Program-made: the position numbers and the translations under genes
Assembly: GCA_015494005.1 (NCBI GenBank)
Contig: WGCB01000374.1
Coordinates: 1 to 12,718 of the forward strand
Source: Caldilineaceae bacterium
GTDB lineage: Bacteria; Chloroflexota; Anaerolineae; Caldilineales; Caldilineaceae
Direction of reading: 5' to 3'
Length of the DNA: 12,718 nucleotides
Notes under the pieces: model-generated
What the model saw: only the letters and a program-made list of their open reading frames with translations
The model's database searches: none
Told to the model about the DNA's origin: nothing
Shown: positions 1-7,751 of the stretch, piece after piece
Layout: the number at the start of each line of letters is the position of its first letter
Numbering within the stretch: the first letter of the stretch is position 1

Positions 1-1055
1 AGGCAGGCCACCTCCACCACCCCGTCCTGGGGCAGGTTGTCGATGAGCCCGGTGTTGGGCACGTTGCCGTAGATCACCGTGGGCGTGTCCGTCTCCATGG
101 CCTCCATGATGTAGGAGGCGAACTCCGGCCCTCGCTCCAGGGTGTACTCGCGTTTCCCCGCCAGGTAGTCCCGGATCTCCTGGTCCGCCTCCTCCCGCCA
201 GCGGGGCCAGTTGTTGGCGTAGAAGCCGCTCTCGCCCCGGTAGCCCGGCCGGGTGTACTTCTTCAGCAGGTCCGGCCGCTTGCGGAAGTAGGGCACGTAC
301 TCGGAGACGTGGCCGCTGGACTCGGTGGGGAAGGCGCCCAGGTGTTTCATCAGCTCGAAGCGCACCGGGTCCTGCTCGTAGATCTCCGGATGCTCCTGGA
401 TGCGCTGGCGCAGCAGGGGGTAGAGGTCCTGGCCCTGCCGCTCCAGCTGGGTGAACCAGGCCAGGTGGTTGATCCCCGCGGCCCGCCAGTCGATCTCCTC
501 CAGGGGGATGTCCAGGTACTCGGCCAGCTGCTGGGAGGTGTGCTGGATGGAGTGGCAGAGGCCCACGATGGGCAGGGAGGAGGCCCGCACCCCGGCCAGC
601 ACGGTCAAGGACATGGGGTTCGTGTAGTTCATGACCAGGGCCCGAGGGGCCAGCCGCTCCACGTCCGCCAGGATCTCCAGCCAGGCGGGCAGGGTGCGCA
701 GGGCCTTGAAGAGCCCACCCGGGCCGATGGTGTCGCCGATGCACTGGTCCACCCCGTACTTGAGGGGGATGTCGTAGTCGTGGCGCACGTTGGCCAGGCC
801 GGCTACCTCGATGGTGTGGATCACGTAGTCGCTGTCGGCCAACACCTGGGTGCGATCTGTGCTGGCCTGCACGTCCCAGGCCCGGCCGCTCTTGCGGATC
901 AGGAACTCGGCCATGCGGTGGGCCAGCTCCAGCCGCTCCGGGTCGATGTCCACCAGGGCGAAGGTGCCCTGCTCCAGGGCCGGGGTGCTCAGGATGTCGG
1001 TCATGAGCTCCGTGGCGAAGACGGCGCTCCCCGCGCCGATGATGGTGACTTTCAT
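1..1055 (-). CDS. GH4 family alpha-galactosidase-type glycosidase (3' end outside window)
   Basis: I translated this frame directly. It is open from an ATG at 1055 to base 1 (351 complete codons) and has no stop in the window, so the C-terminus is missing; family members are usually about 430-480 residues. The N-terminus is a Rossmann nucleotide-binding motif (MKVTIIGAGSAVF, residues 1-13). NYTNPMS lies at 143-149, GLCHS at 165-169 and GINHLAWF at 194-201. In family GH4 the Cys (here C167) and His (H197) bind the catalytic Mn2+, and hydrolysis runs by NAD+-dependent oxidation-elimination. A CHS motif after the Cys is the alpha-galactosidase (MelA-like) signature; phospho-glycosidases carry CN(V/I)P. 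No signal peptide is seen, so the enzyme should be cytoplasmic and act on imported oligosaccharides. GGAG sits 6 nt before the ATG. It follows the Asp-box lipoprotein gene by 69 bp. Family is secure; substrate (galactose versus galactosamine) is open. Confidence 0.92.
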   Translation of the reverse strand, partial: MKVTIIGAGSAVFATELMTDILSTPALEQGTFALVDIDPERLELAHRMAEFLIRKSGRAWDVQASTDRTQVLADSDYVIHTIEVAGLANVRHDYDIPLKYGVDQCIGDTIGPGGLFKALRTLPAWLEILADVERLAPRALVMNYTNPMSLTVLAGVRASSLPIVGLCHSIQHTSQQLAEYLDIPLEEIDWRAAGINHLAWFTQLERQGQDLYPLLRQRIQEHPEIYEQDPVRFELMKHLGAFPTESSGHVSEYVPYFRKRPDLLKKYTRPGYRGESGFYANNWPRWREEADQEIRDYLAGKREYTLERGPEFASYIMEAMETDTPTVIYGNVPNTGLIDNLPQDGVVEVAC

Positions 1056-1075
1056 GGTTCACTCCGTGTGCTTGG

Positions 1076-1095
1076 GGTGGCTTTGGGCAGCCACC
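1076..1095 (-). other. Intercistronic hairpin before the GH4 gene
   Basis: GGTGGCT and AGCCACC form a perfect 7-bp stem with a 6-nt loop in the 69-bp gap between the Asp-box lipoprotein stop (1125) and the GH4 start (1055). No U-run follows on the minus strand, so it is not a canonical intrinsic terminator. An mRNA-stability or partial-attenuation element is possible. Confidence 0.4.
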
Positions 1096-1124
1096 GATGA
1101 ATGCCGATGCGCCCGGGTTCTCCG

Positions 1125-3377
1125 TCAGCGGGTGACCAGGGGCAGGTAGATGGCCTCCGTGTGGAAGGCGAAGGTGCGCCGCTGGAAGCCCGTCCCCGGC
1201 GAGCCCACGATGAGGGTGTTCGGGTCCCAGGGGGCGAAGGCCAGGGAGTTGGCGAAGGGCCAGGCCATGCCCTGGTTGACTGGCTGCCAGCTCTGGCCCC
1301 CATCCGTGGAGAGGAGCACCCCCTGGGAGCCCGGCTCGTAGCCGCCAGCGACGAAGGCGCTGGACGAGGCGGCCACCAGGATGTCCGGATCCTGGGGCGA
1401 GACGGCCACGTCCCACAGGAAGTCGTCGTCCAGGAGCTTCTCCCAGCTCTGGCCCCGGTCCTGGCTGCGGTAGAGGCCTCGGTCCGGCCCGTAGACTGCC
1501 ACGGTGACCCAGCCGGCCCGGTGCGGGTCCGGGAGGATAGCGGCCACGCCAGTCCACCCCCACTCCCAGGGCGGGCCGGTCACATCCCCGGCCATCTCGG
1601 CCAGGCCCGTGGACGTCCAGCTCTGGCCCCCGTCCGCCGAGCGGAAGAGGCCCGCCTCGCCGCCCGCGTAGACCCAGCGGCCATCCAGGGGATCCACCGC
1701 AGTGACTCGGCAGCCGCCGCAGGCCAGGACCCGGCTCCAGCTGGCGCCGTCGTCCGTGCTGCGGTAGACGTCCCCCTGGGCGGTGAGGAAGAGGGTGCGG
1801 CTGTCCTCCGGGCTGGTGGCGTCCAGGGAGAGGCCCAGGAGGGGCGCGGCGGGCAGGCCATCCCCCATTTCGGTCCAGGTGGCGGTGCTGTCCTGGCTGC
1901 GCAGCAGGGTCCCGGGCTCGTCCCAGGAGGGGGCCTGGGCCGTCCAGACCACGCCGCTCCGGGTCGGGTCCGCCAGGAGGGTGGTGGTGTTGCCCCCGTT
2001 GCCCTCCCAGTCTCCGGTGAAGTCCGGGTGGTTGCAGTTGCGCCAGGAGAGGCCTCGGTCCGGGCTGTGCCAGCAGCCGATGTCGAAGTAGCCCAGGGTG
2101 ATGGAGTCCGGGGCGGCGGGGCTGACAGCCAGGTCGAACATGACCACGTTGTCCAGCCCCCGGGAGCGCCAGCGGCCGGGCGCCTCCTCCTCGGTGAAGA
2201 GGTTTTCGAAGTGGCGGCCGCCGTCGAAGCTGGCGAAGACCCACTGGCTGGTGGCCCAGAGCAGGGTCTCCGGATCCGACATGTCCACGCTCAGGGCCCG
2301 GGGCGGGGCGCTGTAGGCCCAGTAGGCCTGGCTCCAGCCGGTGTCCCAGTCCTCCACCTGGCTGATCCGCTGCCAACTCTGACCTCCATCCAGGCTCTCC
2401 CAGACGCCACTGCGCTCGTCCCAGGGGAAGGGGTGGTCCGGGTCGATGAGGCGGATGTGCTGGGGATCCGCTGGGGTCAGCCAGATGAAGCCGCCCCGCT
2501 CGGTCACCAGGGACCAGCTGTCGCCCCCGTCGCTGCTGCGGAAGAGGCGGCCCGGGCCATCCGGGTCCGCGCCCTCCACGGTGAGGTAGAGGACCTCCGG
2601 CTGGGAGGGAGCCTGGGCCAGGTAGACCACGTCACCCAGGTCGGCGCCGATCCGAGTCCAGTGGACGCCGCCGTCGGTGCTGCGGAAGGCCTGGCGCGGG
2701 CCGCCGGTGAATCGATCCTCGCCGGTCCGCAGGACGAGCCGGTCTGGGTCCTGGGCGTGGGGGATCAGCTCCAGGATGCGCAGCCCATCGGGCAGGTCCT
2801 GGCTGACCGGCTGCCAGGTGAGGCCGTTGTCCGTGCTGCGGGCCACCTGGCCGTCGCTGCGGTCCCACTGGCTGTGGACGGCCGCGTAGCCCACGTCCGG
2901 GTCCTCGGGGGCGATGGCGATGTCCGTGACGTAGCCGTAGTCCAGGACGAGGGTCACGCTGTCGCCCCCATCCTGGCTGCGGAAGAGGCCATCCTCTGTG
3001 CCCACGTAGAGAATGTCCGGGTCCGTGGGGTGGAAGCCCAGGCCGCCCACGTGGGTGACGGTCAGACCCTGGCTGGCGCCGATGACATCCCAGCTCTGGC
3101 CTCGGTCCAGGGAGCGGTAGGCTCCGCTCAGGTCGCTGGCGGCCAGCATGATGCCGGACGGTCCGGCGCCTGCGGTGGCGAACCACCCGCCCCCGCCCGG
3201 GTTGATCCGCTGCCAGGGGGAGACGGCGTGGGGCGTGGCGGCGGTGTTCGCCCCTTTTTCCTGAAACGTCTGGGGGGTGATCTGGGGTGTGGGGCTGGCG
3301 GGCTCGGCGGGGGCGCTGCAGGCCATGAGCAGGCCCAGGATAAACAGGGCCGCCAAGCCCAATCCTGGTCTAGTCAC
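1125..3377 (-). CDS. Asp-box (BNR) repeat lipoprotein, GH74-like double beta-propeller
   Basis: A 750-residue exported protein. The N-terminus has a short signal peptide with a lipobox (LLMAC, Cys20), so it should be a lipid-anchored surface protein. Thirteen Asp boxes of the form SxDxGxxW follow, for example SLDRGQSW (89-96), SSDGGDSW (281-288), STDDGASW (540-547) and STDGGQSW (690-697). They fit two beta-propellers, as in GH74 xyloglucanases or sortilin/sialidase-like proteins. The mature N-terminus reads PGGGGWF then SDLSGAYRS (81-89), resembling the GH74 segment that carries a catalytic Asp; FDIGCWHS (431-438) could be the second Asp region. The protein ends in IYLPLVTR, a tail also found on the beta-helix protein at 11440. 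Translation starts at GTG 3377, with AAGGAG 7 nt upstream, and overlaps the GH114 stop by 8 bp, implying translational coupling. Carbohydrate binding or hydrolysis is likely; exact activity is unknown. Confidence 0.88.
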   Translation of the reverse strand: MTRPGLGLAALFILGLLMACSAPAEPASPTPQITPQTFQEKGANTAATPHAVSPWQRINPGGGGWFATAGAGPSGIMLAASDLSGAYRSLDRGQSWDVIGASQGLTVTHVGGLGFHPTDPDILYVGTEDGLFRSQDGGDSVTLVLDYGYVTDIAIAPEDPDVGYAAVHSQWDRSDGQVARSTDNGLTWQPVSQDLPDGLRILELIPHAQDPDRLVLRTGEDRFTGGPRQAFRSTDGGVHWTRIGADLGDVVYLAQAPSQPEVLYLTVEGADPDGPGRLFRSSDGGDSWSLVTERGGFIWLTPADPQHIRLIDPDHPFPWDERSGVWESLDGGQSWQRISQVEDWDTGWSQAYWAYSAPPRALSVDMSDPETLLWATSQWVFASFDGGRHFENLFTEEEAPGRWRSRGLDNVVMFDLAVSPAAPDSITLGYFDIGCWHSPDRGLSWRNCNHPDFTGDWEGNGGNTTTLLADPTRSGVVWTAQAPSWDEPGTLLRSQDSTATWTEMGDGLPAAPLLGLSLDATSPEDSRTLFLTAQGDVYRSTDDGASWSRVLACGGCRVTAVDPLDGRWVYAGGEAGLFRSADGGQSWTSTGLAEMAGDVTGPPWEWGWTGVAAILPDPHRAGWVTVAVYGPDRGLYRSQDRGQSWEKLLDDDFLWDVAVSPQDPDILVAASSSAFVAGGYEPGSQGVLLSTDGGQSWQPVNQGMAWPFANSLAFAPWDPNTLIVGSPGTGFQRRTFAFHTEAIYLPLVTR
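1281..3120 (-). repeat. Coding repeats: 13 Asp-box units
   Basis: Within the Asp-box gene, near-identical DNA blocks such as ccagctctggcccc recur (around 1288, 1445, 1618 and 3090), with more diverged copies between. They encode the SxDGGQSW turns of successive propeller blades and explain the direct-repeat look of this stretch. They are structural protein repeats, not a mobile or regulatory repeat. Confidence 0.8.
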
Positions 3378-4329
3378 AGGGCCACTCCTTCGGAGACTTG
3401 TCCGGCTCGAAGCCGGGGTTGATGCGCAGACGGCCCAGGGAGCGATCGGTGACGTAGGGGACGAAGCCGTTCCTCCAGGAGCGGCAGTAGGCGTCCGCGA
3501 TCTGCTCGGGCCGGGCCGTGTAATCGATGGTCAGGACCAGCTTGCCCGCCTCCACCCAGCGGCGCAGGATGTCCTCCCGCTGGGCCGTCCACTCTGGGGG
3601 GCTGGCTTGGTGGTCCACTGGATAGCCGTAGTAGAGGTCCTCCACGCCGGTGCCGGTCATCTGGGCCAGGTAGTCGGGGAACTGGATGCCCAGCTCCTCC
3701 GCGTTCTGGGGGAAGACGCCGAAGCCGGGCCGCTGCTCCCGGGCATAGGCGGTGAGGGCCAGGACGAAGTCCACCATCTCCTGGGCGGCGGTCTCCCGGC
3801 CGTCCCGCTCCTGGTAGAACTGATAGGCGTCCACCCGGTCCAGGTAGACCCCATCGAAGCCCAGGGCGATGATGCGGTCCAGGTAGCTCTCGGGGGAGCC
3901 GAAGATGATGGCCTGCCACTCGGGCATCCAATAGCGGACCCAGAAATCGTTGCTCCAGGTGGCGTCTCCCTCATCCAGCCAGGCCGGTGGGTTCTTCTTC
4001 CACTCGGGCTGCCAGTACTCCCGGTAGGTCTCGGCCTGGCCGATGCTCATGTAGGCCAGGACGATCTTGTCGCCCCCTTCGCTCCGCTTCAGCGCGGGGA
4101 TCGTGTCCGGGGAGTTGCCTGCCGCGGCGATGCTGACCACCACCAGGTCGAAGGCGGTCTTGCCGATGCGCTTGGGGTTCGGGCGCTGGAGCTGGTAGAG
4201 GAAATCCTGGACCGCCAGCCAGTCCTCCTGGGTGAGGGCTGGCTCCTGGGCCGGTCCCGGGCTGCATCCGGCCAGCAGCATCCCCAGGATCAGCCCCAGC
4301 AGCATCCGAGTCACGCACTTGGTCTCCAT
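3370..4329 (-). CDS. GH114 endo-alpha-1,4-polygalactosaminidase-like lipoprotein
   Basis: From ATG 4329 the product has 319 residues and starts METKC. The signal peptide ends in lipobox LLAGC (Cys22), so it is an exported lipoprotein. The rest matches the TIM-barrel GH114/TM1410-type family: FDLVVVS (60-66), VLAYMSIGQAE (90-100), GFDGVYLDRVDAY (157-169), FPQNAEEL (206-213) and LTIDYT (266-271). Conserved acidic residues near D159, D164, D167 and E211-E212 are candidate catalytic residues. Characterised GH114 enzymes cut alpha-1,4-linked galactosamine polymers; many family members are untested. The frame stays open upstream to a GTG at 4356, but ATG 4329 has a strong purine-rich site directly before it and gives a proper signal peptide. 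It follows the MalG-like gene by 27 bp, and its stop overlaps the next start by 8 bp. Expected role: cell-surface attack on polysaccharide before import. Confidence 0.87.
   Translation of the reverse strand: METKCVTRMLLGLILGMLLAGCSPGPAQEPALTQEDWLAVQDFLYQLQRPNPKRIGKTAFDLVVVSIAAAGNSPDTIPALKRSEGGDKIVLAYMSIGQAETYREYWQPEWKKNPPAWLDEGDATWSNDFWVRYWMPEWQAIIFGSPESYLDRIIALGFDGVYLDRVDAYQFYQERDGRETAAQEMVDFVLALTAYAREQRPGFGVFPQNAEELGIQFPDYLAQMTGTGVEDLYYGYPVDHQASPPEWTAQREDILRRWVEAGKLVLTIDYTARPEQIADAYCRSWRNGFVPYVTDRSLGRLRINPGFEPDKSPKEWPCD
3385..3390 (-). promoter_or_regulatory. Ribosome binding site that sets the GTG start of the Asp-box gene
   Basis: AAGGAG lies 7 nt upstream of GTG 3377, inside the last codons of the GH114 gene. 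It supports this non-ATG start, which places the lipobox signal peptide correctly. Confidence 0.75.
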
Positions 4330-4330
4330 G

Positions 4331-4341
4331 TCACCCCCCTC
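4331..4341 (-). promoter_or_regulatory. Ribosome binding site that sets the GH114 start
   Basis: GAGGGGGGTGA lies 1 nt before ATG 4329, placing its GAGG part about 8 nt upstream. It favours the 319-residue product over the GTG at 4356, which would add nine residues before the signal peptide. Confidence 0.6.
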
Positions 4342-4356
4342 GTTCCGCTCCTGCAC

Positions 4357-5214
4357 TCACTTGATCCCTGTCAAGGTGATGCCCCGGACGATCCACTTCT
4401 GGGAGAAGAGGAAGACGACGAGGATGGGCAGGACGACCAGCACCGAGGCGGCCAGGGTGAGATGCTCCTGGACGGAGTTCTTCGTGGTGTACCAGACCAG
4501 GATGATGGGCAGCGTGCGCTTGCTCTTCTCGGTCAGGACGATGAGGGGCCAGAGATAGGCGTTCCAGTTGAACATGAAGGTGAGCATGCCGAAGGTGGCC
4601 AGGGCCGGTTTCAACTGGTGAAGGACGATGGAGCGGTAGATGCGGAACTCGGACGCGCCGTCGATGCGCGCGGCCTCGATGAGCTCCCTGGGGATGGAGA
4701 GGGCGAACTGGCGGAAGAGGAAGATGCCGAAGGCGTCGATGGCCGATGGGATGATGAGGGCAATGAGTTTGTTCAGCAGGTGGAGCTTGGTCAGGATGAG
4801 GTAGCCCGGGATCATGGTCACCTGCATGGGGATCATCATGGTGGCCAGAATGAACCAGAAGATGGGCTGCTTGCCCCGAAACTCGAACTTGGCGAAGATG
4901 TAGCCGAAGAGGGAGCTGGTGAAGAGGACCTGGACCACGTTGGCCACGGCGATGATGGCCGAGTTCTTGTAGAAGACCGCGAGGGGCAGATCCTTGTCCT
5001 GGAAGATGGTCCGGTAGTTGTCCAGGGTGGGCATCTCGGGGAAGAAGGTGGGCGGCATGCGGTGGATCTCCGCGGCCGTCTTGAAGGACGACAGGATCAT
5101 CCACACGAAGGGCGTCATGGCCACCAGCGCGGCTGGGATGAGGATGGTGTAGGCCAGGACTCGCCCCCAGGCGATCCGCGGCTTGGGTTGGGCGGTGCGT
5201 GCGAGTGTTGACAT
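4357..5214 (-). CDS. Carbohydrate ABC transporter permease, MalG type
   Basis: 285 residues, the usual length for a MalG-like (CUT1 family) inner-membrane permease. Hydrophobic segments lie at about 20-42, 83-108, 118-141, 150-170, 207-225 and 253-272. The cytoplasmic EAA loop that contacts the ATPase reads IPRELIEAARIDGASEF (174-190) and ends near LKP (201-203). The C-terminus WIVRGITLTGIK resembles the WVRGLTAGAVKG ending typical of the family. ATG 5214 lies 3 bp after the MalF-like stop, and its GGGAG site sits within that gene's last codons, so the two permeases should be co-translated. With the MalF-like partner it forms the channel of a sugar importer. The substrate cannot be read from the sequence; neighbouring GH114 and GH4 genes point to an oligosaccharide. 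Confidence 0.95.
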   Translation of the reverse strand: MSTLARTAQPKPRIAWGRVLAYTILIPAALVAMTPFVWMILSSFKTAAEIHRMPPTFFPEMPTLDNYRTIFQDKDLPLAVFYKNSAIIAVANVVQVLFTSSLFGYIFAKFEFRGKQPIFWFILATMMIPMQVTMIPGYLILTKLHLLNKLIALIIPSAIDAFGIFLFRQFALSIPRELIEAARIDGASEFRIYRSIVLHQLKPALATFGMLTFMFNWNAYLWPLIVLTEKSKRTLPIILVWYTTKNSVQEHLTLAASVLVVLPILVVFLFSQKWIVRGITLTGIK

Positions 5215-5217
5215 GAT

Positions 5218-6240
5218 TCAGTACTCCCATTCCGTGCGCAGGAGGCGGGTCTGGATGAGGGAGATGACGAGAACCAGGAGGAACAGGACCACGGAGACGG
5301 CGGAAGCCCAGCCCATGCGCTGGAAGCGGAAGGCGTTGTAGTAGATGTCGATGACCAGCACCCGGGTCTGGTCCTGGGGGCCGCCGTTGGTCATCACCTG
5401 GATGATGTCGAAGACCTGGAAGGCGGAGATCATGGTGAGGACCGCCGCCAGCAGGATGGTCGGCCGGAGCAGGGGGATCGTCACGTGCCAGAACATCTGC
5501 AGGCTGTTGACCCCGTCCACCTTGGCGGCGTCCCGCAGGCTCTGGGGGATGCTCTGCAGGGCGGCGATGAAGATGAGGGTGTTGTAGCCGATGTCCTGCC
5601 AGAGGTAGGCGGCGATCACAGCCAGCAGGGCTACCGGGATGCCCAGGAACTTCAGGTGGGGATCCCCCAGCCACTGGATGGCCACCATCTTGCCCGAGAT
5701 GGCCGTGAGGATGCCGTTGAGCAGCCCCAGCTGGGGGTGGAAGATGAAGCCCCACATGATGGCCACACCCACGGACGCGGTCACGATGGGCAGGAAGAAG
5801 AAGGTGCGGAAGAAGGGCTGCAGGCGGCGGTGGATGCTGTCCAACATCACGGCCAGGGGCAGGGTGATGCTCATGTTCAGAGGCACGACCAGGAAGGCGA
5901 ACAGGACTGTGGTCTTCAGGCTCTGGTGGAACTGCTTGACGATCTTGGGCGCTTCTTCGGAGAAGTCCAGCATGTTGACGTAATGCTGGAGACCGATGTA
6001 AGGGTTGGCGCCGCCCATGCCCAGGAAGCCGCCCGCCCCAGCCCGGCGGGCGCTGTACTCGAACAGGGAGAGGGTGAATCCCCACAGGATGGGGAACAGC
6101 GACCAGAACGCCATGTACAGGACCATGGGGATGACGGTCGCCGCGAGGAAGATCTTGATCGCCCGGTCCCGGCCGCTGAAAATGCCGGGCTTGCGGGCCA
6201 CCTGAGGCACAGGTTGGGTGGAGATGGTGGACTCGGCCAT
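5218..6240 (-). CDS. Carbohydrate ABC transporter permease, MalF type
   Basis: 340 residues with a polar N-terminus (about 1-27) and hydrophobic segments near 28-60, 110-132, 146-168, 200-227, 261-283 and 312-332. The EAA loop reads IPQSLRDAAKVDGVNSL (231-247) followed by IPLLRP (255-260). LTMISAFQVFDIIQVMTNGGP (268-288) is the typical CUT1 permease segment after the EAA loop. It is the first permease after the binding-protein gene, from which it is separated by 137 bp containing a strong inverted repeat. ATG 6240 is preceded by AGGCGGTGA, a modest ribosome site. No ATP-binding subunit is encoded in this window. CUT1 systems often share a stand-alone MsiK/UgpC-type ATPase, which I infer here. 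Confidence 0.95.
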   Translation of the reverse strand: MAESTISTQPVPQVARKPGIFSGRDRAIKIFLAATVIPMVLYMAFWSLFPILWGFTLSLFEYSARRAGAGGFLGMGGANPYIGLQHYVNMLDFSEEAPKIVKQFHQSLKTTVLFAFLVVPLNMSITLPLAVMLDSIHRRLQPFFRTFFFLPIVTASVGVAIMWGFIFHPQLGLLNGILTAISGKMVAIQWLGDPHLKFLGIPVALLAVIAAYLWQDIGYNTLIFIAALQSIPQSLRDAAKVDGVNSLQMFWHVTIPLLRPTILLAAVLTMISAFQVFDIIQVMTNGGPQDQTRVLVIDIYYNAFRFQRMGWASAVSVVLFLLVLVISLIQTRLLRTEWEY

Positions 6241-6283
6241 CGGATTTCACCGCCTGGGATAGAAGGTGGAAGGGGCGAGGCAG

Positions 6284-6333
6284 GGCGTGGTGCGCGCAGA
6301 CCAGGCCCAAGGCCCGTCCCCGCGCACCACGCC
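6284..6333 (-). other. Intercistronic inverted repeat between binding-protein and permease genes
   Basis: GGCGTGGTGCGCG (6284-6296) and CGCGCACCACGCC (6321-6333) are perfect 13-bp inverted repeats around a 24-nt loop, which itself holds a small GGCC-CAA-GGCC hairpin. It sits 45 bp after the binding-protein stop. No U-run follows, so read-through is expected. Position and shape match the malE-malF type of element, which protects upstream mRNA and lowers permease relative to binding protein. Confidence 0.75.
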
Positions 6334-6377
6334 GCGCGTTGCCGGTTTACATCAACATGGGCGCATCACAGGACGCA

Positions 6378-7730
6378 TCACCACATCTCGTTGGCTTCCC
6401 GCTCCATGGCGCTCAGGGCGTCGTCGATGCTCTCGTTGCCCTGGAGCATGTTCAGGATGTGCTGGTAGGTGATGTCGTACCAGAGCAGATCCCGGTCGGG
6501 CATGTGGCCCACGTACTGGCCGTACTGCAGCAGGGGCAGGAAGGGCTCGAAGTGGGGGAACTCGGTGATGAGCTTCTGGCCCGGATCCCCCTGGGTGTTG
6601 GCCGCGATGGCGGGGATGGTGCCCGAGGCGATGTTCCACTGCAGGGCGTTCTCGTCGTTGAGGGTGACGAACTTGACGAAGTCCCAGGCCGCATCCTTCA
6701 CCTTGCTGTTGGCCGAGACGGTCAGGCCCCAGCCGGAGTCGGCCACGAACTTGGGGGCGTCACCCCAGTAGGGCAGGGGCACGTACTTCGTCACCGCGGC
6801 CACGTCCGGGAAGTCCCCCGCGTACTCGGCGATGACCCAGGGGCCCACCAGGCCCATGGCGCTGGTCTGCTGGAAGAACGAGTCACCGACCCAGTTGGAC
6901 TCATCGTTGAAGAGCAGGGGATCCACCAGCTTCTCGTCCACGAAGCGCTTCATCAGCTCCAGGGCTTTCTTGCCCTCGGGCGTGTTGATGGTGAACTGCT
7001 GGGCGTCGGAGTCCAGGTAGCTCCCGCCCTGCTGGACGATGAGGGAGTAGAAGGAGAAGCCCAGGGCGTCGCCGGCGGTGAAGTTGTAGCCCGCTCGGGT
7101 CATGACGCCGTCCTCGAACTTGCTCATCTTGGCCGCATCGGCGATGAAGTCGTCCCAGTTCTCCCAGCCAGCCGTGATGTCCTGGACGCCTGACTCCTCG
7201 GCGATGGCGGTGTTGACCAGGGCCGCGCCGTACTCGATGTTGAATTCCATGGGCAGGCCGTAGAGGGTGTCGTCGCAGGTGTAGCCGGCCAGGGGAGCGG
7301 CGAAGAACTTCTCCTGGGCATTGGCCATGGTGATGACGCTATCCGGCACCGGGTCCAGGTTCTGCCCCTCCACGTAGCTGCAGGTCCAGGTGCCGAACAT
7401 CTGCAGGACGTCGGCCTCGGTCCCCGCAGGCAGGGCTGTCTGCAGGGTCTGGATGTAGGTGTCGTAGTCGAAGGTCTCGAACTGGATATCCACGTTGGGG
7501 TGCTCGGCCATGTAGGCATCGGCCAGGGCCTGGAGGCCGGCGTTAAAGGACTCGTTCTGGTGGGTCCAGACCCGCACGGTGACCGCTTCGCCGCCTGCTT
7601 CCCCGCCTGTGGCCGCCTGGCCGGACGGCGCCTCCCCGGACGGGGCCGGGCTGGGCTGTCCGCAGGCCGCCAGCACCAGGCCGAGGACGAGCAGGAGGCT
7701 CACGATGATCCACTGTCTCTGTTTGCGCAT
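6378..7730 (-). CDS. Sugar ABC transporter substrate-binding lipoprotein (family 1 SBP)
   Basis: 450 residues from ATG 7730. The signal peptide MRKQRQWIIVSLLLVLGL leads to lipobox LAAC (Cys23), then a Ser/Pro/Gly/Ala-rich linker (24-45) to the folded domain, which begins VTVRVWTHQNESFNAGLQAL. That opening, YMAEHPNVDIQFETFDYDTYIQTLQTALPAGTEADV in pieces, MFGTW and the later GLVGPWVIAEY and SGWGLTVSANSKVKDAAWDFVKF segments are typical of CUT1 oligosaccharide-binding proteins. GGAGG lies 5 nt before the ATG; a TTG at 7742 also opens the frame but overlaps that site and is rejected. The protein is tethered outside the membrane and delivers sugars to the MalF/MalG-like permeases. It lies 106 bp after the SIS gene. 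Ligand is not identifiable by eye. Confidence 0.95.
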   Translation of the reverse strand: MRKQRQWIIVSLLLVLGLVLAACGQPSPAPSGEAPSGQAATGGEAGGEAVTVRVWTHQNESFNAGLQALADAYMAEHPNVDIQFETFDYDTYIQTLQTALPAGTEADVLQMFGTWTCSYVEGQNLDPVPDSVITMANAQEKFFAAPLAGYTCDDTLYGLPMEFNIEYGAALVNTAIAEESGVQDITAGWENWDDFIADAAKMSKFEDGVMTRAGYNFTAGDALGFSFYSLIVQQGGSYLDSDAQQFTINTPEGKKALELMKRFVDEKLVDPLLFNDESNWVGDSFFQQTSAMGLVGPWVIAEYAGDFPDVAAVTKYVPLPYWGDAPKFVADSGWGLTVSANSKVKDAAWDFVKFVTLNDENALQWNIASGTIPAIAANTQGDPGQKLITEFPHFEPFLPLLQYGQYVGHMPDRDLLWYDITYQHILNMLQGNESIDDALSAMEREANEMW

Positions 7731-7735
7731 GGTTT

Positions 7736-7740
7736 CCTCC
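7736..7740 (-). promoter_or_regulatory. Strong ribosome binding site of the binding-protein gene
   Basis: GGAGG followed by AAACC then ATG (7730). This is the best Shine-Dalgarno sequence in the operon and fits the high output expected of a binding protein. It also excludes the TTG at 7742 as the start. Confidence 0.8.
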
Positions 7741-7751
7741 AAGGTGAAATG

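Noticed and set aside
309..1100. Plus-strand open frame opposite the GH4 gene
   Set aside because: Low-complexity product; the minus strand encodes a full GH4 N-terminus with metal and NAD motifs.
1101..5211. Long plus-strand open frames (about 1101-3422 and 3277-5211) opposite the Asp-box, GH114 and permease genes
   Set aside because: Their products are Gly/Ala/Val/Asp/Gln-rich with no domain, and they mirror the codon pattern of well-recognised minus-strand genes. They are antisense shadows of high-GC coding DNA.
4331..6310. Minus-strand open frame of about 659 codons overlapping both permease genes
   Set aside because: The product is His/Pro/Arg-rich and runs out of frame through two clear ABC permeases with EAA loops. 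It is a frame shadow.
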